NCBI GenBank assembly: GCA_963736175.1
Contig: CAVTNU010000005.1
Coordinates: 186,001 to 250,000, forward strand
Direction: 5' to 3'
From: Rhodoblastus sp963736175
Lineage (GTDB): Bacteria > Pseudomonadota > Alphaproteobacteria > Rhizobiales > Beijerinckiaceae
Length of the DNA: 64,000 bases
The translations under genes and the position numbers were made by a program. Below are positions 16,018 through 25,259 of the stretch, piece after piece (the first letter of the stretch is position 1; each line of letters starts with the position of its first letter). The notes below the pieces were generated by a model that saw only the letters and a program-made list of their open reading frames with translations, did not search any database and was not told the origin of the DNA.

Positions 16018-16749
16018 ATGTTGACGACCATTTATGCGATATCCTTTTATGCGGCGACGGCGCTGTTCGTCGTCGGACTCGGATTTCGCATATGGCTTTA
16101 TGCGACGACGCCCGCGCCGTTGAAAATTCCGACGACGCCCGCTCCGTTGACGAAGGGCGGCGTGACGCTGCGTTTGTTCCGCGAAGTGGCTTTTTTCGAA
16201 AGCCTGTTCAAGGCCAATAAATGGATATGGCTTTTTGGCTATATCTTTCACGCCGCGCTCGCCGTCGTGTTGCTGCGCCATCTGCGCTACTTCCTGCAAC
16301 CGGTTCCAACGCTCGTCGCGCTTGTCCAGCCGATCGGCGTCCTCGCCGGCTTCGCCATGGTCGGGGGCTTGTTCGGACTTTGGGCGCGACGTATTTTCGT
16401 CCAGCGCATCCGCTATATCAGCGGCTTCTCCGATCACCTGATGCTGGCTCTGCTGCTGGCGATCGGACTGAGCGGACTGACGATGAAATTCCTCACCCGC
16501 ACCGACATCGTCGCCGTGAAGGCGTTCTTCCTCGGCCTGATCTATTTCGACTGGCGTCCCTTGCCGGCCGATCCGGCCTTGATCGCGCACCTGACCTTCG
16601 TGCTGGCTTTGATCGTCGTCTTTCCTTTCTCGAAGCTTCTGCACACGGCGGGCGTGTTCTTCAGCCCAACGCGCAATCAGGCCGACGACAGCCGCGAACG
16701 GCGCCACGTTCCGCCGGCGCGGCTTGAATCGACCCCGCGCCGCGCTTGA
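16018..16749 (+). CDS. dsrM: DsrM, cytochrome b subunit of DsrMKJOP
   Basis: A 243-residue membrane protein with about five or six hydrophobic helices and NarI-like character. It begins with an N-terminal helix (TIYAISFYAATALFVVGLGF) and later has FSDHLMLALLLAIGLSGL and FPFSKLLHTAGVFF. Histidines in these helices should bind two b haems. DsrM exchanges electrons between the quinone pool and the catalytic DsrK. The start follows GGGAGGG. The gene lies just upstream of dsrK, its functional partner; the N-terminus is shorter than some DsrM proteins but starts cleanly. Confidence 0.93.
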   Translation: MLTTIYAISFYAATALFVVGLGFRIWLYATTPAPLKIPTTPAPLTKGGVTLRLFREVAFFESLFKANKWIWLFGYIFHAALAVVLLRHLRYFLQPVPTLVALVQPIGVLAGFAMVGGLFGLWARRIFVQRIRYISGFSDHLMLALLLAIGLSGLTMKFLTRTDIVAVKAFFLGLIYFDWRPLPADPALIAHLTFVLALIVVFPFSKLLHTAGVFFSPTRNQADDSRERRHVPPARLESTPRRA

Positions 16750-16759
16750 GGATTGAAAA

Positions 16760-18313
16760 ATGGCCGAAGCAAAAAGCGACTTCAATCCGAAAGAGCAGGT
16801 CCACGGCGATCCGCTCGAATTGCCGCGCCTCGCCTGCGGCGCCATGGCGGGCTCAAAGCCCTACGTCGCCGCGCCGGCGCATCAGCAGGCGTTGGGTTTC
16901 CCAGGCGAACTCGCGCCGGACTGGCAGGAAAAGGCGATCGCGCGACTGGGCGAGCTGCTTGACGGCTCGCGCGCCTTGCGGGTCTATCTCGACTCCTGCG
17001 TCAAATGCGGCGCCTGCACCGACAAGTGCCATTATTTTCTCGGCACCGGCGACCCCAAAAACATGCCGGTCGCGCGTCAGGATCTTCTGCGCAAGGTCTA
17101 CCGCCGCTACTTCACCTTCGCCGGTAAATATTTCCCATGGGCCGTCGGCGCGGAGGACCTCACCAAGGAGGTCCTCGACGACTGGTACAGCTATTTCCAC
17201 CAATGCTCGCAGTGCCGCCGCTGTTCGGTGTTCTGCCCCTATGGAATCGATACCGCGGAAATTTCCATGGCGGCGCGCGACATCATGGACACGATCGGTC
17301 TCGGCCAGAAATATTCCAACGAGATCATCGGCAAGGTGTTCAACATCGGCAACAACCTGGGCTTGCCGCCGAAAGCCTTGCGCGCGACGCTCGAAGGGCT
17401 TGAAGACGACATCGAGGAAGAAACCGGCGTGCGCGTTCGCCTGCCGCTCGACGAAAAGGGCGCCGACATTCTGCTCGTCACGCCCAGCGCCGACTTTTTC
17501 GCCTCGCCGCATATGGAAGGCCTGATCGGCTACGCCAAGGTGCTGCATGAAGCCGGCGTCTCCTGGACTTTCTCGACCCACGCCTCCGAAGCCGCCAATT
17601 TCGGCATGTTCATCGGCTCGCAGGATAACATGCAAAAGGTCGCCTTGCGCATCCGTCAGGCGGCGCAGGACCTTGGCGTCAAGCGTCTGATTATCGGCGA
17701 ATGCGGGCACGCCTGGCGCGTCGCTTACAGTTTCCTCGACACGCTCGCCGGGCCGTTCGATTTTCTCGACAAGGCCTATCCGGCTCCCCAGCATATTTGC
17801 GAATTCACCTATGACCTGATGCAAAAGGGCAAGCTGAAATTCGACAAATCGAAAAACGACGAATTCCGGCTGACGTTCCATGATTCCTGCAACGTCGCGC
17901 GCGCGTCGCGCATGGGCGACGAGGCCGGCGGCCAGTTCGAAATTCCGCGCGCCATTCTGCGCGCGGTCTGCAACCACTATTTCGACATGGCGCCGGAGAC
18001 GATTCGCGAACAGACGCTGTGCTGCGGTGGCGGCGGCGGTCTTTTGACCGACGAACTGATGGACGTGCGCACCAAGGGCGCCATGCCGCGCATGCGCGCC
18101 TTGAATGAGGTCGCTCAAGAAAACGGCGTAACGCACATGGCGGCGATTTGCGCCATCTGCAAAGCGCAGTTCTCGAAAATTCTACCGCTATATGGCTTCG
18201 ACCGCGAAGCCATCGTCAGCGTGCATCAAATGGTGTCGAACGCGATCATCATGACCGGTTCGACGCAAGCAGAAGAACATGAGCGGCAGGCCGACGCGCC
18301 AGTCGACGTTTGA
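16760..18313 (+). CDS. dsrK: DsrK, HdrD-like iron-sulfur subunit
   Basis: A 517-residue cytoplasmic protein. Two [4Fe-4S] motifs are at C80-C83-C86-C90 (SCVKCGACTDKC) and C149-C152-C155-C159 (CSQCRRCSVFC). The CCG-type catalytic cluster region includes DSCNVARASRMG and CCGGGGGLLTDELMD (about residues 420-435), as in heterodisulfide reductase HdrD. It is the likely site of thiol/disulfide chemistry on DsrC. It directly follows dsrM. The same fold is expected in Isp2 of the hydrogenase at the left edge. Confidence 0.95.
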   Translation: MAEAKSDFNPKEQVHGDPLELPRLACGAMAGSKPYVAAPAHQQALGFPGELAPDWQEKAIARLGELLDGSRALRVYLDSCVKCGACTDKCHYFLGTGDPKNMPVARQDLLRKVYRRYFTFAGKYFPWAVGAEDLTKEVLDDWYSYFHQCSQCRRCSVFCPYGIDTAEISMAARDIMDTIGLGQKYSNEIIGKVFNIGNNLGLPPKALRATLEGLEDDIEEETGVRVRLPLDEKGADILLVTPSADFFASPHMEGLIGYAKVLHEAGVSWTFSTHASEAANFGMFIGSQDNMQKVALRIRQAAQDLGVKRLIIGECGHAWRVAYSFLDTLAGPFDFLDKAYPAPQHICEFTYDLMQKGKLKFDKSKNDEFRLTFHDSCNVARASRMGDEAGGQFEIPRAILRAVCNHYFDMAPETIREQTLCCGGGGGLLTDELMDVRTKGAMPRMRALNEVAQENGVTHMAAICAICKAQFSKILPLYGFDREAIVSVHQMVSNAIIMTGSTQAEEHERQADAPVDV

Positions 18314-18325
18314 GGAGGAATTGCC

Positions 18326-20284
18326 ATGAATGAAGCGGCCGCGTCGAAAACCCTCTCTTTCCGCCGATTCAAAAATGGCGAGACGATGTGGAATCCGGGC
18401 GACCTGACGGAAAAGATTTTCCAGCAGGACAAGTCCTACAAGTGCCCGACCTATGTTCACCGCACGCCGCCCTGCCAAGGCGGCTGCCCGTCCGGCCATG
18501 ACATCCGCGGCTGGCTGGCTATCGCCCGCGGCATGGACAAACCGCCGGTCGCCGGCATGAAATGGCAGGAATACGCTTTCCAGCGCATGGTCGAAGCCAA
18601 TCCCTTCCCGGCGACGATGGGGCGCGTTTGCCCGGCGCCCTGCGAAGACGGCTGCAACCGCAACGAAGTGGACGATTTCGTCGGCATCAACGGCGTGGAG
18701 CAATATGTCGGCGACTGGGCGATCGAGAACAAACTCACGCTGCCCGCGCCGCCGGCTTTGTCGGGCAAGAAAGTCGCCGTCGTCGGCGGCGGCCCCGGCG
18801 GCTTGTCCGCCGCGTATTTCCTGCGCCGCAACGGCCACGCCGTGACCATTTTCGAGGCGCACGACAGCCTCGGCGGCATGATGCGTTTCGGCATTCCCGG
18901 CTATCGCACGCCGCGCGACATGCTCGACGCGGAAATCGGCCGCATCACATCGCTTGACGGCATTGAGGTGAAGACCGGCGTGCGCGTCGGCGCCGACATT
19001 TCCATGGACGCCGTGAACAAGGACTATGACGCCGTCTACTGGGCGATCGGCGCGCAAAAGGGCCGCCCCCTGCCGGTCCCCGGCGCCGACGCCGAGAATT
19101 GCATCACCGGCGTCGAGTTCCTTGACACGTTCAATCGCGGTTGGCTGTTCTCCACGGCGAAAAAGATCATCGTCGTCGGCGGCGGCGATACGTCAATCGA
19201 CGTCGCTTCGGTGGCGCGCCGTCTTGGCCATATCAACCATGCTCATAAACATGACACGTCGGCGCAATCCGGCGCGCTCGGCCATACCGCGCACGACGTC
19301 GCGGGCGCGCTGGAGCGCGAAGGCGTTTCCGCCATTTTGACCTCGCTGTTCCCGATCGAGCAGATGACGGCCGCCGAACGCGAGCGCGAAGACGCCAAGC
19401 GCGAGGGCATCGACATCAAGGGCTCGGTGATGCCGATCGAAGTCGTCAAGGACGACCAGGGCCGCGCCGTCGCCCTGCGCATGTGCCAATGCACGATGAA
19501 AGGCGCCGTGCCGATCCCGATCGAAGGCACGGAATTCACGCTCGAATGCGACATGATCATTTCCGCTATCGGCCAGATGGCCGATCTGTCGAACGGGCTG
19601 GAGGCTCTGGACAGCGGGCGCGGCGCGATCGGCGTCGACGGCGTCTACAAAATCCGCAAGATGGACAAGCATTTCGCCGGCGGCGACGCGATCCGTCCGC
19701 ATCTTCTGACCACCGCGATCGGCCATGGCCGGATCGCCGCCGAAACGATCGCTCATTTCCTTTCGGGCGAGCTGGAAGAGAAACGTCCGAAGATCGACGT
19801 GAATCAGTTCAACCTCCTGGCCGAGCTGAACACCCGGGGACTTGAGCCTGCGCCATACGATCACATGCAATCGCGCGGCACGGCGTCGGCAAAATTCGCC
19901 GTGCATAATTTCGAGGATCGCGGCGCGACGCAGATCATTCCGCACAAGGCTCTGTTCAAAGGACATTTCAACTATGTCGCGCGCTCAACGCGCGACGAGC
20001 GTCATGTCGTCGCCGAAAAAGTTCTCGGCGATTTCGAGGAGCGCATCATCGGCTTCAGCGAGGAACAGGCCAAGAAGGAAGGCGAACGCTGCATGTCCTG
20101 CGGCATGTGCTTCGAATGCGACGCCTGCGTGATCTACTGCCCGCAGACTGCGGTGCAGCGCGTCCCGAAAAAGGAACGCGCGGTCGGGCGCTACGTCATG
20201 ACCGATTACACAAAATGCATCGGCTGTCACATTTGCGCGGATGTCTGCCCGACGGGCTACATCCAGATGGGCTTGGGGGAGTAG
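18326..20284 (+). CDS. dsrL: DsrL, NAD(P)-dependent iron-sulfur flavoprotein
   Basis: A 652-residue glutamate synthase small-subunit-like protein. It has an N-terminal cysteine cluster (CQGGCPSGHDIRGWL and CPAPCEDGCNRNEVDDF), an FAD loop VAVVGGGPGGLSAAYFLRRN, and an NAD(P) loop IIVVGGGDTSIDVASVARR. A C-terminal ferredoxin domain with two [4Fe-4S] motifs starts at residue 589 (CMSCGMCFECDACVIYC; CIGCHICADVC). In sulfur oxidisers DsrL takes electrons released by DsrAB and reduces NAD+; it is essential for reverse dsr. The start follows GAGGAGG. The DsrL subtype is not resolvable by eye. Confidence 0.96.
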   Translation: MNEAAASKTLSFRRFKNGETMWNPGDLTEKIFQQDKSYKCPTYVHRTPPCQGGCPSGHDIRGWLAIARGMDKPPVAGMKWQEYAFQRMVEANPFPATMGRVCPAPCEDGCNRNEVDDFVGINGVEQYVGDWAIENKLTLPAPPALSGKKVAVVGGGPGGLSAAYFLRRNGHAVTIFEAHDSLGGMMRFGIPGYRTPRDMLDAEIGRITSLDGIEVKTGVRVGADISMDAVNKDYDAVYWAIGAQKGRPLPVPGADAENCITGVEFLDTFNRGWLFSTAKKIIVVGGGDTSIDVASVARRLGHINHAHKHDTSAQSGALGHTAHDVAGALEREGVSAILTSLFPIEQMTAAEREREDAKREGIDIKGSVMPIEVVKDDQGRAVALRMCQCTMKGAVPIPIEGTEFTLECDMIISAIGQMADLSNGLEALDSGRGAIGVDGVYKIRKMDKHFAGGDAIRPHLLTTAIGHGRIAAETIAHFLSGELEEKRPKIDVNQFNLLAELNTRGLEPAPYDHMQSRGTASAKFAVHNFEDRGATQIIPHKALFKGHFNYVARSTRDERHVVAEKVLGDFEERIIGFSEEQAKKEGERCMSCGMCFECDACVIYCPQTAVQRVPKKERAVGRYVMTDYTKCIGCHICADVCPTGYIQMGLGE

Positions 20285-20287
20285 CGC

Positions 20288-20761
20288 ATGACGCGCGCCT
20301 GGAAACGATCAATCGCCGCCGGCCTGTTGCTGGCGGCCTTTTCGGCGCCCGGACTGGCCGAGGACGGCGCCGGACGCACGCCCACGCCTCACCCGCCGAA
20401 GGGCAAGGGCGAGCACTGTGTCGCCGACACCGCTTTCATGCGCCGCTATCACATGAACATGATGATCAATCATCGCAAGGAAGCGCTGCACGAGGGCGTG
20501 CGCGCCCCGCAATACAGCCTCGCCGGATGCGTTTCCTGTCACGCCGTGAATGGCGCCGACGGCAAACCGGTTTCCTACGCGAGCCCCGAACATTTCTGCC
20601 GGTCGTGCCACAGCTATGCGGCGGTGTCGGTCGACTGCTTCGAATGCCACGCCTCGCGTCCTGAGGCGCCGCAAAAGGCGGCGAACGCCGACGCCCCGCG
20701 CCCGGATCAAGCGGCGGACGCCGCCAAACTCGCCGCGTATCTGGCGGAGGGCAAACAATGA
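20288..20761 (+). CDS. dsrJ: DsrJ, triheme cytochrome c
   Basis: A 157-residue periplasmic or membrane-anchored cytochrome with an N-terminal hydrophobic signal (about residues 9-24). Three haem motifs are CVSCH (81-85), CRSCH (104-108) and CFECH (117-121). C44 (GEHCV) lies outside the motifs and corresponds in place to Cys46 of Allochromatium DsrJ, an unusual axial haem ligand. The gene starts four bases after dsrL, with GGGGGAG as ribosome site, and overlaps dsrO by ATGA. It belongs to the DsrJO module on the outer face of the membrane complex. Confidence 0.95.
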   Translation: MTRAWKRSIAAGLLLAAFSAPGLAEDGAGRTPTPHPPKGKGEHCVADTAFMRRYHMNMMINHRKEALHEGVRAPQYSLAGCVSCHAVNGADGKPVSYASPEHFCRSCHSYAAVSVDCFECHASRPEAPQKAANADAPRPDQAADAAKLAAYLAEGKQ

Positions 20762-21510
20762 GCGAGCACAGGTCGATGAACGGCAGACGAGAAGTCCTGC
20801 GCGGCGCGGGCGCCTTGCTGGCGACGCTGCTGGCGCCCGGCGTCACCCTTTATTCGTTCGGCGCGGGCGAGGCGCAGGCGCGTTCGCCCTCCGAGCCCGC
20901 CTCGCCAAAAGTTCGCTGGGGCTTTCTGATCGACTTGAACAAGTGCTCGAAGGACTGCAGCGCCTGCGTCGACGCCTGCAACGACGAAAACGGCTTGAAA
21001 AGCTCCGGGCGACCGGAGATCGACGCGCAGTGGATTCGCAAGGTCACGCTGAAGGATCAAAGAACCGGCTTGGTCCGCGAGACGCCGGTTATGTGCCAGC
21101 ATTGCGAAAAACCTCCATGCGTCGATGTTTGTCCGACTGGCGCTTCGTTCAAGCGAGCGGATGGAATCGTTCTGGTCGACAAGCACAACTGCATCGGCTG
21201 CCGTTATTGCATGATGGCCTGCCCATACAAGGCGCGGTCGTTCGTGCATGAAGAACACGACGATCAGAAGGTCAACGCGCCGCGCGGCAAGGGAACCGTC
21301 GAAGGCTGCAACATGTGTGTCGACCGGATCGACGCCGGGCGCAAGCCCGCCTGCGTCGAACGCTGCGGCGCGACCGGCGGCGGCGCGATGATGTTTGGCG
21401 ATCTCAACGACGCCAACAGCGAAATCGCCAAGGCGGTCCGGGCGCAATCGAGCGCGACGATCCGCGCCGATCTCGAACTTGGTCCCAACGTGAGCTATCT
21501 GAACCTATGA
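20758..21510 (+). CDS. dsrO: DsrO, periplasmic ferredoxin-like subunit
   Basis: A 250-residue protein with a Tat signal (NGRREVLRGAGALLATLL, arginines 10-11; predicted cut near residue 41). Four cysteine clusters follow the NrfC/HybA pattern, for example CSKDCSACVDAC, CQHCEKPPCVDVC, CIGCRYCMMAC and CNMCVDRID. It relays electrons between DsrJ and the quinone-facing DsrP. The start overlaps the dsrJ stop, so translation is coupled. It is typical in length and motifs. Confidence 0.95.
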   Translation: MSEHRSMNGRREVLRGAGALLATLLAPGVTLYSFGAGEAQARSPSEPASPKVRWGFLIDLNKCSKDCSACVDACNDENGLKSSGRPEIDAQWIRKVTLKDQRTGLVRETPVMCQHCEKPPCVDVCPTGASFKRADGIVLVDKHNCIGCRYCMMACPYKARSFVHEEHDDQKVNAPRGKGTVEGCNMCVDRIDAGRKPACVERCGATGGGAMMFGDLNDANSEIAKAVRAQSSATIRADLELGPNVSYLNL

Positions 21511-21580
21511 CGGCGGCCTTTCATATGCGTCCGAAACGCCTCGCGTGCTCGGACTTTGAGACGAATTGGGGAGAGCGCTC

Positions 21581-22786
21581 ATGGCGCAGGTGAAATTCCG
21601 CAGGCTGGCGTCGCACAGTCCCCTGTTCTGGGCGCTGATCGCCTTGCACGTCGTGGTCATCGCGGCCGGCGTCGGCGCGGCGCTTTATATGGAGACGCAC
21701 GGTCATTTCGTGACCGGCATGAACAACCAGATCGTCTGGGGCCTTCCGCACGTCTTCGCGGTGTTTCTGATCGTCGCCGCTTCCGGCGCGTTGAACGTCG
21801 CATCGGTGTCGTCGGTGTTCAACCGGCTGAACTACAAGCCGTTCGCGCGCCTTTCCGGCATTCTCGCCATCGCCCTGCTGGTTGGCGGCCTGGCTGTCCT
21901 GGTGCTGGACCTTGGCCGGCCCGAGCGCGTGTTCGTCGCTATGACGACCTATAACTTCAAGTCGATCTTCGCCTGGAACATCTATCTTTACTCGGGCTTC
22001 GTTGTGATCGTCGCCGGCTATCTCTATTCGATGATGGACCGGCGCGTGTCGCAATCCGCTTTGGTTGGAAAAATCTTCGGTTTCGCTGCGTTCTCCTGGC
22101 GTTTGATCCTGACCACCGGCACCGGCTCGATCTTCGGCTTTCTGATCGCCCGCGACGCCTATTATGGGGCGATCATGGCGCCGCTGTTCATCGCCTCCTC
22201 GCTGGTCTATGGCCTCGCCTTCACCGTGCTGGTGCTGACGACCATGTCGTTCGAAACCAACGATGAGCTGATGACGCCCGAAATGGTCGTCAAATTTCGC
22301 GGCCTTTTGTCGATCTTCTGCCTGACGACGCTGTTCCTGACGGCGATCGCTCATCTGAGCAAGCTCTACGCGGCGCCGACACAAGGCGTCGAAACCTTCC
22401 TTCTGACGGGCGACAACGTGAACATGATGATCTTCTGGCTCGGCCAGATCGTCATTGGTTCGCTGATGCCGCTGATTTTTCTCGCCTCGATGGGCGAGCG
22501 CGCGTCTGACCGGAAAGTTCTGGCCTTCGCCTCGCTGCTGTTTCTGATCGGCGGACTGGCGCAGATGTACGCCATCATCATCGGCGGACAGGCTTATCCG
22601 CTGCGGCTCTTTCCCGGATTTGATGCGTCGAGCGCGTTCTTCGACGGCGCCGTCAATCATTATTCGCCATCGGTTCCGGAAATCATCCTTGGACTTAGCG
22701 GCGTCTCCATCGCTATGCTGATCTCGGCTCTGGCCTTCCGCCTGATGCCGTTCCTGCCGCAAGCGACCGCCCGAACGGGGGACTGA
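21581..22786 (+). CDS. dsrP: DsrP, NrfD-family membrane subunit
   Basis: A polytopic protein of about 401 residues with ten or so helices of the NrfD/PsrC family, which exchanges electrons with quinone without a cofactor of its own in most members. Landmarks are IYLYSGFVVIVAGYLYSMMD and RLFPGFDASSAFFDG. The ATG at 21581 has GGGGAGAG at correct spacing; the frame is open to a TTG at 21566 only. It ends the DsrMKJOP set, which is split here only by dsrL (order M-K-L-J-O-P). Confidence 0.94.
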   Translation: MAQVKFRRLASHSPLFWALIALHVVVIAAGVGAALYMETHGHFVTGMNNQIVWGLPHVFAVFLIVAASGALNVASVSSVFNRLNYKPFARLSGILAIALLVGGLAVLVLDLGRPERVFVAMTTYNFKSIFAWNIYLYSGFVVIVAGYLYSMMDRRVSQSALVGKIFGFAAFSWRLILTTGTGSIFGFLIARDAYYGAIMAPLFIASSLVYGLAFTVLVLTTMSFETNDELMTPEMVVKFRGLLSIFCLTTLFLTAIAHLSKLYAAPTQGVETFLLTGDNVNMMIFWLGQIVIGSLMPLIFLASMGERASDRKVLAFASLLFLIGGLAQMYAIIIGGQAYPLRLFPGFDASSAFFDGAVNHYSPSVPEIILGLSGVSIAMLISALAFRLMPFLPQATARTGD

Positions 22787-22792
22787 TTCCCT

Positions 22793-23797
22793 ATGACGCC
22801 TGAACCGCATCCCTTCGCTCAATTCGTCAGAATTCTCGGTCGCGGCAAGAGTTTCACGCGTTCCCTGACCGTGACCGAAGCCGAAGAAGCGATGGCGATG
22901 ATCCTGGCGGGCAAGGTTCTGCCCGAACAGCTCGGCGCCTTCCTGATGCTGCTGCGTTTCAAGGAAGAAAGCGCCGAGGAAATCGCCGGCTTCGCCAACG
23001 CCGTGCGCGCCAGCTTCCCTACCCCCGCCAAGGGGACCGTCGACGTCGACTGGCCGTCCTACGCCGGCAAGCGGCGGCAACTGCCCTGGTTCCTGCTGGC
23101 GGCGCTGGTTCTGGCGCAGCACGGCTGGCGCGTGTTCATGCACGGTTTCGACGGTCATACCGCCGGGCGCCTGTACACGGGCGAGACTTTGCAGGCTTTA
23201 GGCGCGCCCCTCGCCGCCGATCTGCGCGAGGCGCAGAGATTTCTCGCGCTGAATCGCTTCACCTATATGCCGCTTGAGAAGCTCCAGCCCAAACTCGCGG
23301 ACATGATGGCGCTGCGGCCGATCCTCGGTCTGCGCTCTCCCGTTCACACGTTGGCGCGCATGATCAATCCTTTCGACGCGCCCTGCCTGCTGAACAGCGT
23401 CTTTCACCCGGGCTACATGCTGAAGCACCGTGACGCCGCGGTGCTCTGCGGGCAGCCGCGCATGTCCGTGTTTCGCGGCGAAGGCGGCGAAATCGAACGG
23501 CGTCCCGGCAAACCCTGCGAAGTGATGTATGTCGCTGACGGAGCGGTGTTTGAGGAGCGCTGGCCGCCGATCATGGAGGAGCCGCGCCAAAGCCCCGACG
23601 AGGCGATGGACATTGGCCGGTTGAATGCCGTCTGGCGCGACGAAACAAGCGATGACTACGCGCTCGCGGCGATCGTCGGCACGCTCGCCATCGCCCTGCG
23701 CACGATGGGGGTCGAGCCGGACATGGACAAGGCGAGCGAGCGAGCCGCCTATTTGTGGCGGACGCGCGATAAGGGCCGCCTGCTGGCGGCGGCGTGA
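22793..23797 (+). CDS. TrpD2/YbiB-like protein (anthranilate phosphoribosyltransferase fold)
   Basis: A 334-residue protein related to TrpD2/YbiB, a branch of the class III nucleoside phosphorylase/AnPRT fold. The helical N-terminal domain (about residues 1-75) is followed by VDVDWPSYAGKRRQLPWFL and HGWRVFMHGFDGHTAGRLY; the GTGGD motif of true anthranilate phosphoribosyltransferase is missing, as in YbiB. YbiB of E. coli binds nucleic acid and has no known reaction. The gene starts seven bases after dsrP and ends five bases before dsrN, so it is cotranscribed with the dsr genes. Its role here is unknown. Confidence 0.83.
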   Translation: MTPEPHPFAQFVRILGRGKSFTRSLTVTEAEEAMAMILAGKVLPEQLGAFLMLLRFKEESAEEIAGFANAVRASFPTPAKGTVDVDWPSYAGKRRQLPWFLLAALVLAQHGWRVFMHGFDGHTAGRLYTGETLQALGAPLAADLREAQRFLALNRFTYMPLEKLQPKLADMMALRPILGLRSPVHTLARMINPFDAPCLLNSVFHPGYMLKHRDAAVLCGQPRMSVFRGEGGEIERRPGKPCEVMYVADGAVFEERWPPIMEEPRQSPDEAMDIGRLNAVWRDETSDDYALAAIVGTLAIALRTMGVEPDMDKASERAAYLWRTRDKGRLLAAA

Positions 23798-23801
23798 CGC
23801 G

Positions 23802-25259
23802 ATGAGCCGCTTTTTCGTTTCGGCCATTCATAAGTCGTCGGGCAAGACAACGTTGTCGATCGGCATGGCCGCGGCGCTGGCCTCTTTGGGCCATTCGGTG
23901 CAGGCGTTCAAGAAGGGCCCCGACTATATCGATCCGATGTGGCTGGGACGGGCGAGCGGACGGCCGGCCTATAACCTCGACTTCAACACGCAAACGCCGG
24001 CGGAAATCCTTGCGACCTGCGCCCATGGCGCAAACGGCGCGGACGTCATTCTGATCGAGGGCAACAAGGGCCTGCATGACGGCGTCGATCCGCGCGGCGC
24101 CGATTCAAGCGCCGCGCTGGCGAAATTGCTGGACGCGCCGGTCGTTCTCGTCGTCGATACGCTCGGCATGACCCGTGGGATCGCCCCCTTGATTCTGGGC
24201 TACAAGGCGTTCGATCCGGACGTCGAGATCGCCGGCGTCATCCTGAACAAGGTCGGCGCGGCCCGCCAGGAAAGCAAATTACGGCAAGCGCTCGAAAATT
24301 ATACCGATATGCGCGTGCTCGGCGCGATCGGCCGTGATCGCGCGCTCAATGTCGACGAACGCCATCTCGGGCTGACGACGCCGGAAGAAGTCAGCGAAAG
24401 CGATGACCTTGTCGCGCGGGCGCGCGCGGCGGTCTTGGGCGGGGTCGATCTCGACGCCCTGCTCGCCCTCGGCCGCAGGCCGGCGCCGGCGCCGACCAGA
24501 CTGCAAGCGCCGACGGCGCGGGACGTCGTCATCGCCGTGGCGCGCGACGCGGCCTTTGGTTTCTACTATACTGACGATTTTGAGGCGCTGGAGCGCGCCG
24601 GCGCGCGGCTGGCGTATTTCGACGCCTTGCGCGATCCCCATCTGCCGCCCTGCGACGGCCTGTTTATCGGCGGCGGTTTTCCGGAAACCCAGGCCGCGGC
24701 GCTCGAAGCCAATGTTTCGCTGCGAAGCGAAATACGGTCGGCGCTAGCGGCGGGCTTGCCCGCCTATGCCGAATGCGGCGGATTGATGTACCTGTCGCGC
24801 TCGATTGAATGGCGCGGCGCCCGGCACGCCATGGTCGGAGCCATTCCCGCCGATGCGACGATGGGCGATAAGCCGCAGGGACGCGGTCTGGTGCGGCTGG
24901 AGGAAACGCCTGACGCGCCTTGGCCGAAGCCGGCTCCAGACCGCATCGTGAAGGCGCATGAATTCCATTATGCGCGGCTTGAGAACATCGATCCCGGCGT
25001 GCGTTTCGCCTGGCGGATGAAGCGGGGCTTTGGCGTCGACGGCGCCCATGACGGCATCGTGATCGGCAATTTGCTTGCGAGTTTCGCGCATTTGCGCGAC
25101 ACGTCTGGCCATCGCTGGACGGATCGCTTCATAGCATTCGTTCGCGCCCATAGGGCGCAAGGCGGACAATCGTCGCTCTTCGAGAATTCTGGAGCCAATC
25201 AAGCGAAGGTGGGATCATGCGTAACCGGCATATCTTCGAGGCTGCGGTCGGCAAGCTGA
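23802..25259 (+). CDS. dsrN: DsrN, siro(heme) amidating CobB/CbiA-like enzyme
   Basis: A 485-residue homologue of cobyrinate a,c-diamide synthase. An N-terminal P-loop-like ATP domain (FVSAIHKSSGKTTLSIGMA, then GPDYIDPMW) is followed by a class I glutamine amidotransferase domain with the nucleophile in YAECGGLMYLS and a late H-E-FHYARLE segment. DsrN amidates siroheme for DsrAB. The start at 23802 is five bases after the TrpD2-like stop; the frame is open farther upstream inside that gene. The 3' end overlaps hemA by 43 bases, and the last 15 or so residues look unstructured. Confidence 0.92.
   Translation: MSRFFVSAIHKSSGKTTLSIGMAAALASLGHSVQAFKKGPDYIDPMWLGRASGRPAYNLDFNTQTPAEILATCAHGANGADVILIEGNKGLHDGVDPRGADSSAALAKLLDAPVVLVVDTLGMTRGIAPLILGYKAFDPDVEIAGVILNKVGAARQESKLRQALENYTDMRVLGAIGRDRALNVDERHLGLTTPEEVSESDDLVARARAAVLGGVDLDALLALGRRPAPAPTRLQAPTARDVVIAVARDAAFGFYYTDDFEALERAGARLAYFDALRDPHLPPCDGLFIGGGFPETQAAALEANVSLRSEIRSALAAGLPAYAECGGLMYLSRSIEWRGARHAMVGAIPADATMGDKPQGRGLVRLEETPDAPWPKPAPDRIVKAHEFHYARLENIDPGVRFAWRMKRGFGVDGAHDGIVIGNLLASFAHLRDTSGHRWTDRFIAFVRAHRAQGGQSSLFENSGANQAKVGSCVTGISSRLRSAS

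Noticed and set aside
15274..16845. Open frame of 523 codons antisense to dsrH-dsrC-dsrM
   Set aside because: It spans several verified genes on the other strand and encodes a low-complexity charged sequence; a shadow frame.
16853..18136. Open frame of 427 codons antisense to dsrK
   Set aside because: Shadow of a gene with clear HdrD motifs; no recognisable protein features.
21521..23158. Open frame of 545 codons antisense to dsrP and the TrpD2-like gene
   Set aside because: Crosses two genes, dominated by H, R, Q, D and E residues typical of reverse-complement frames of membrane proteins.
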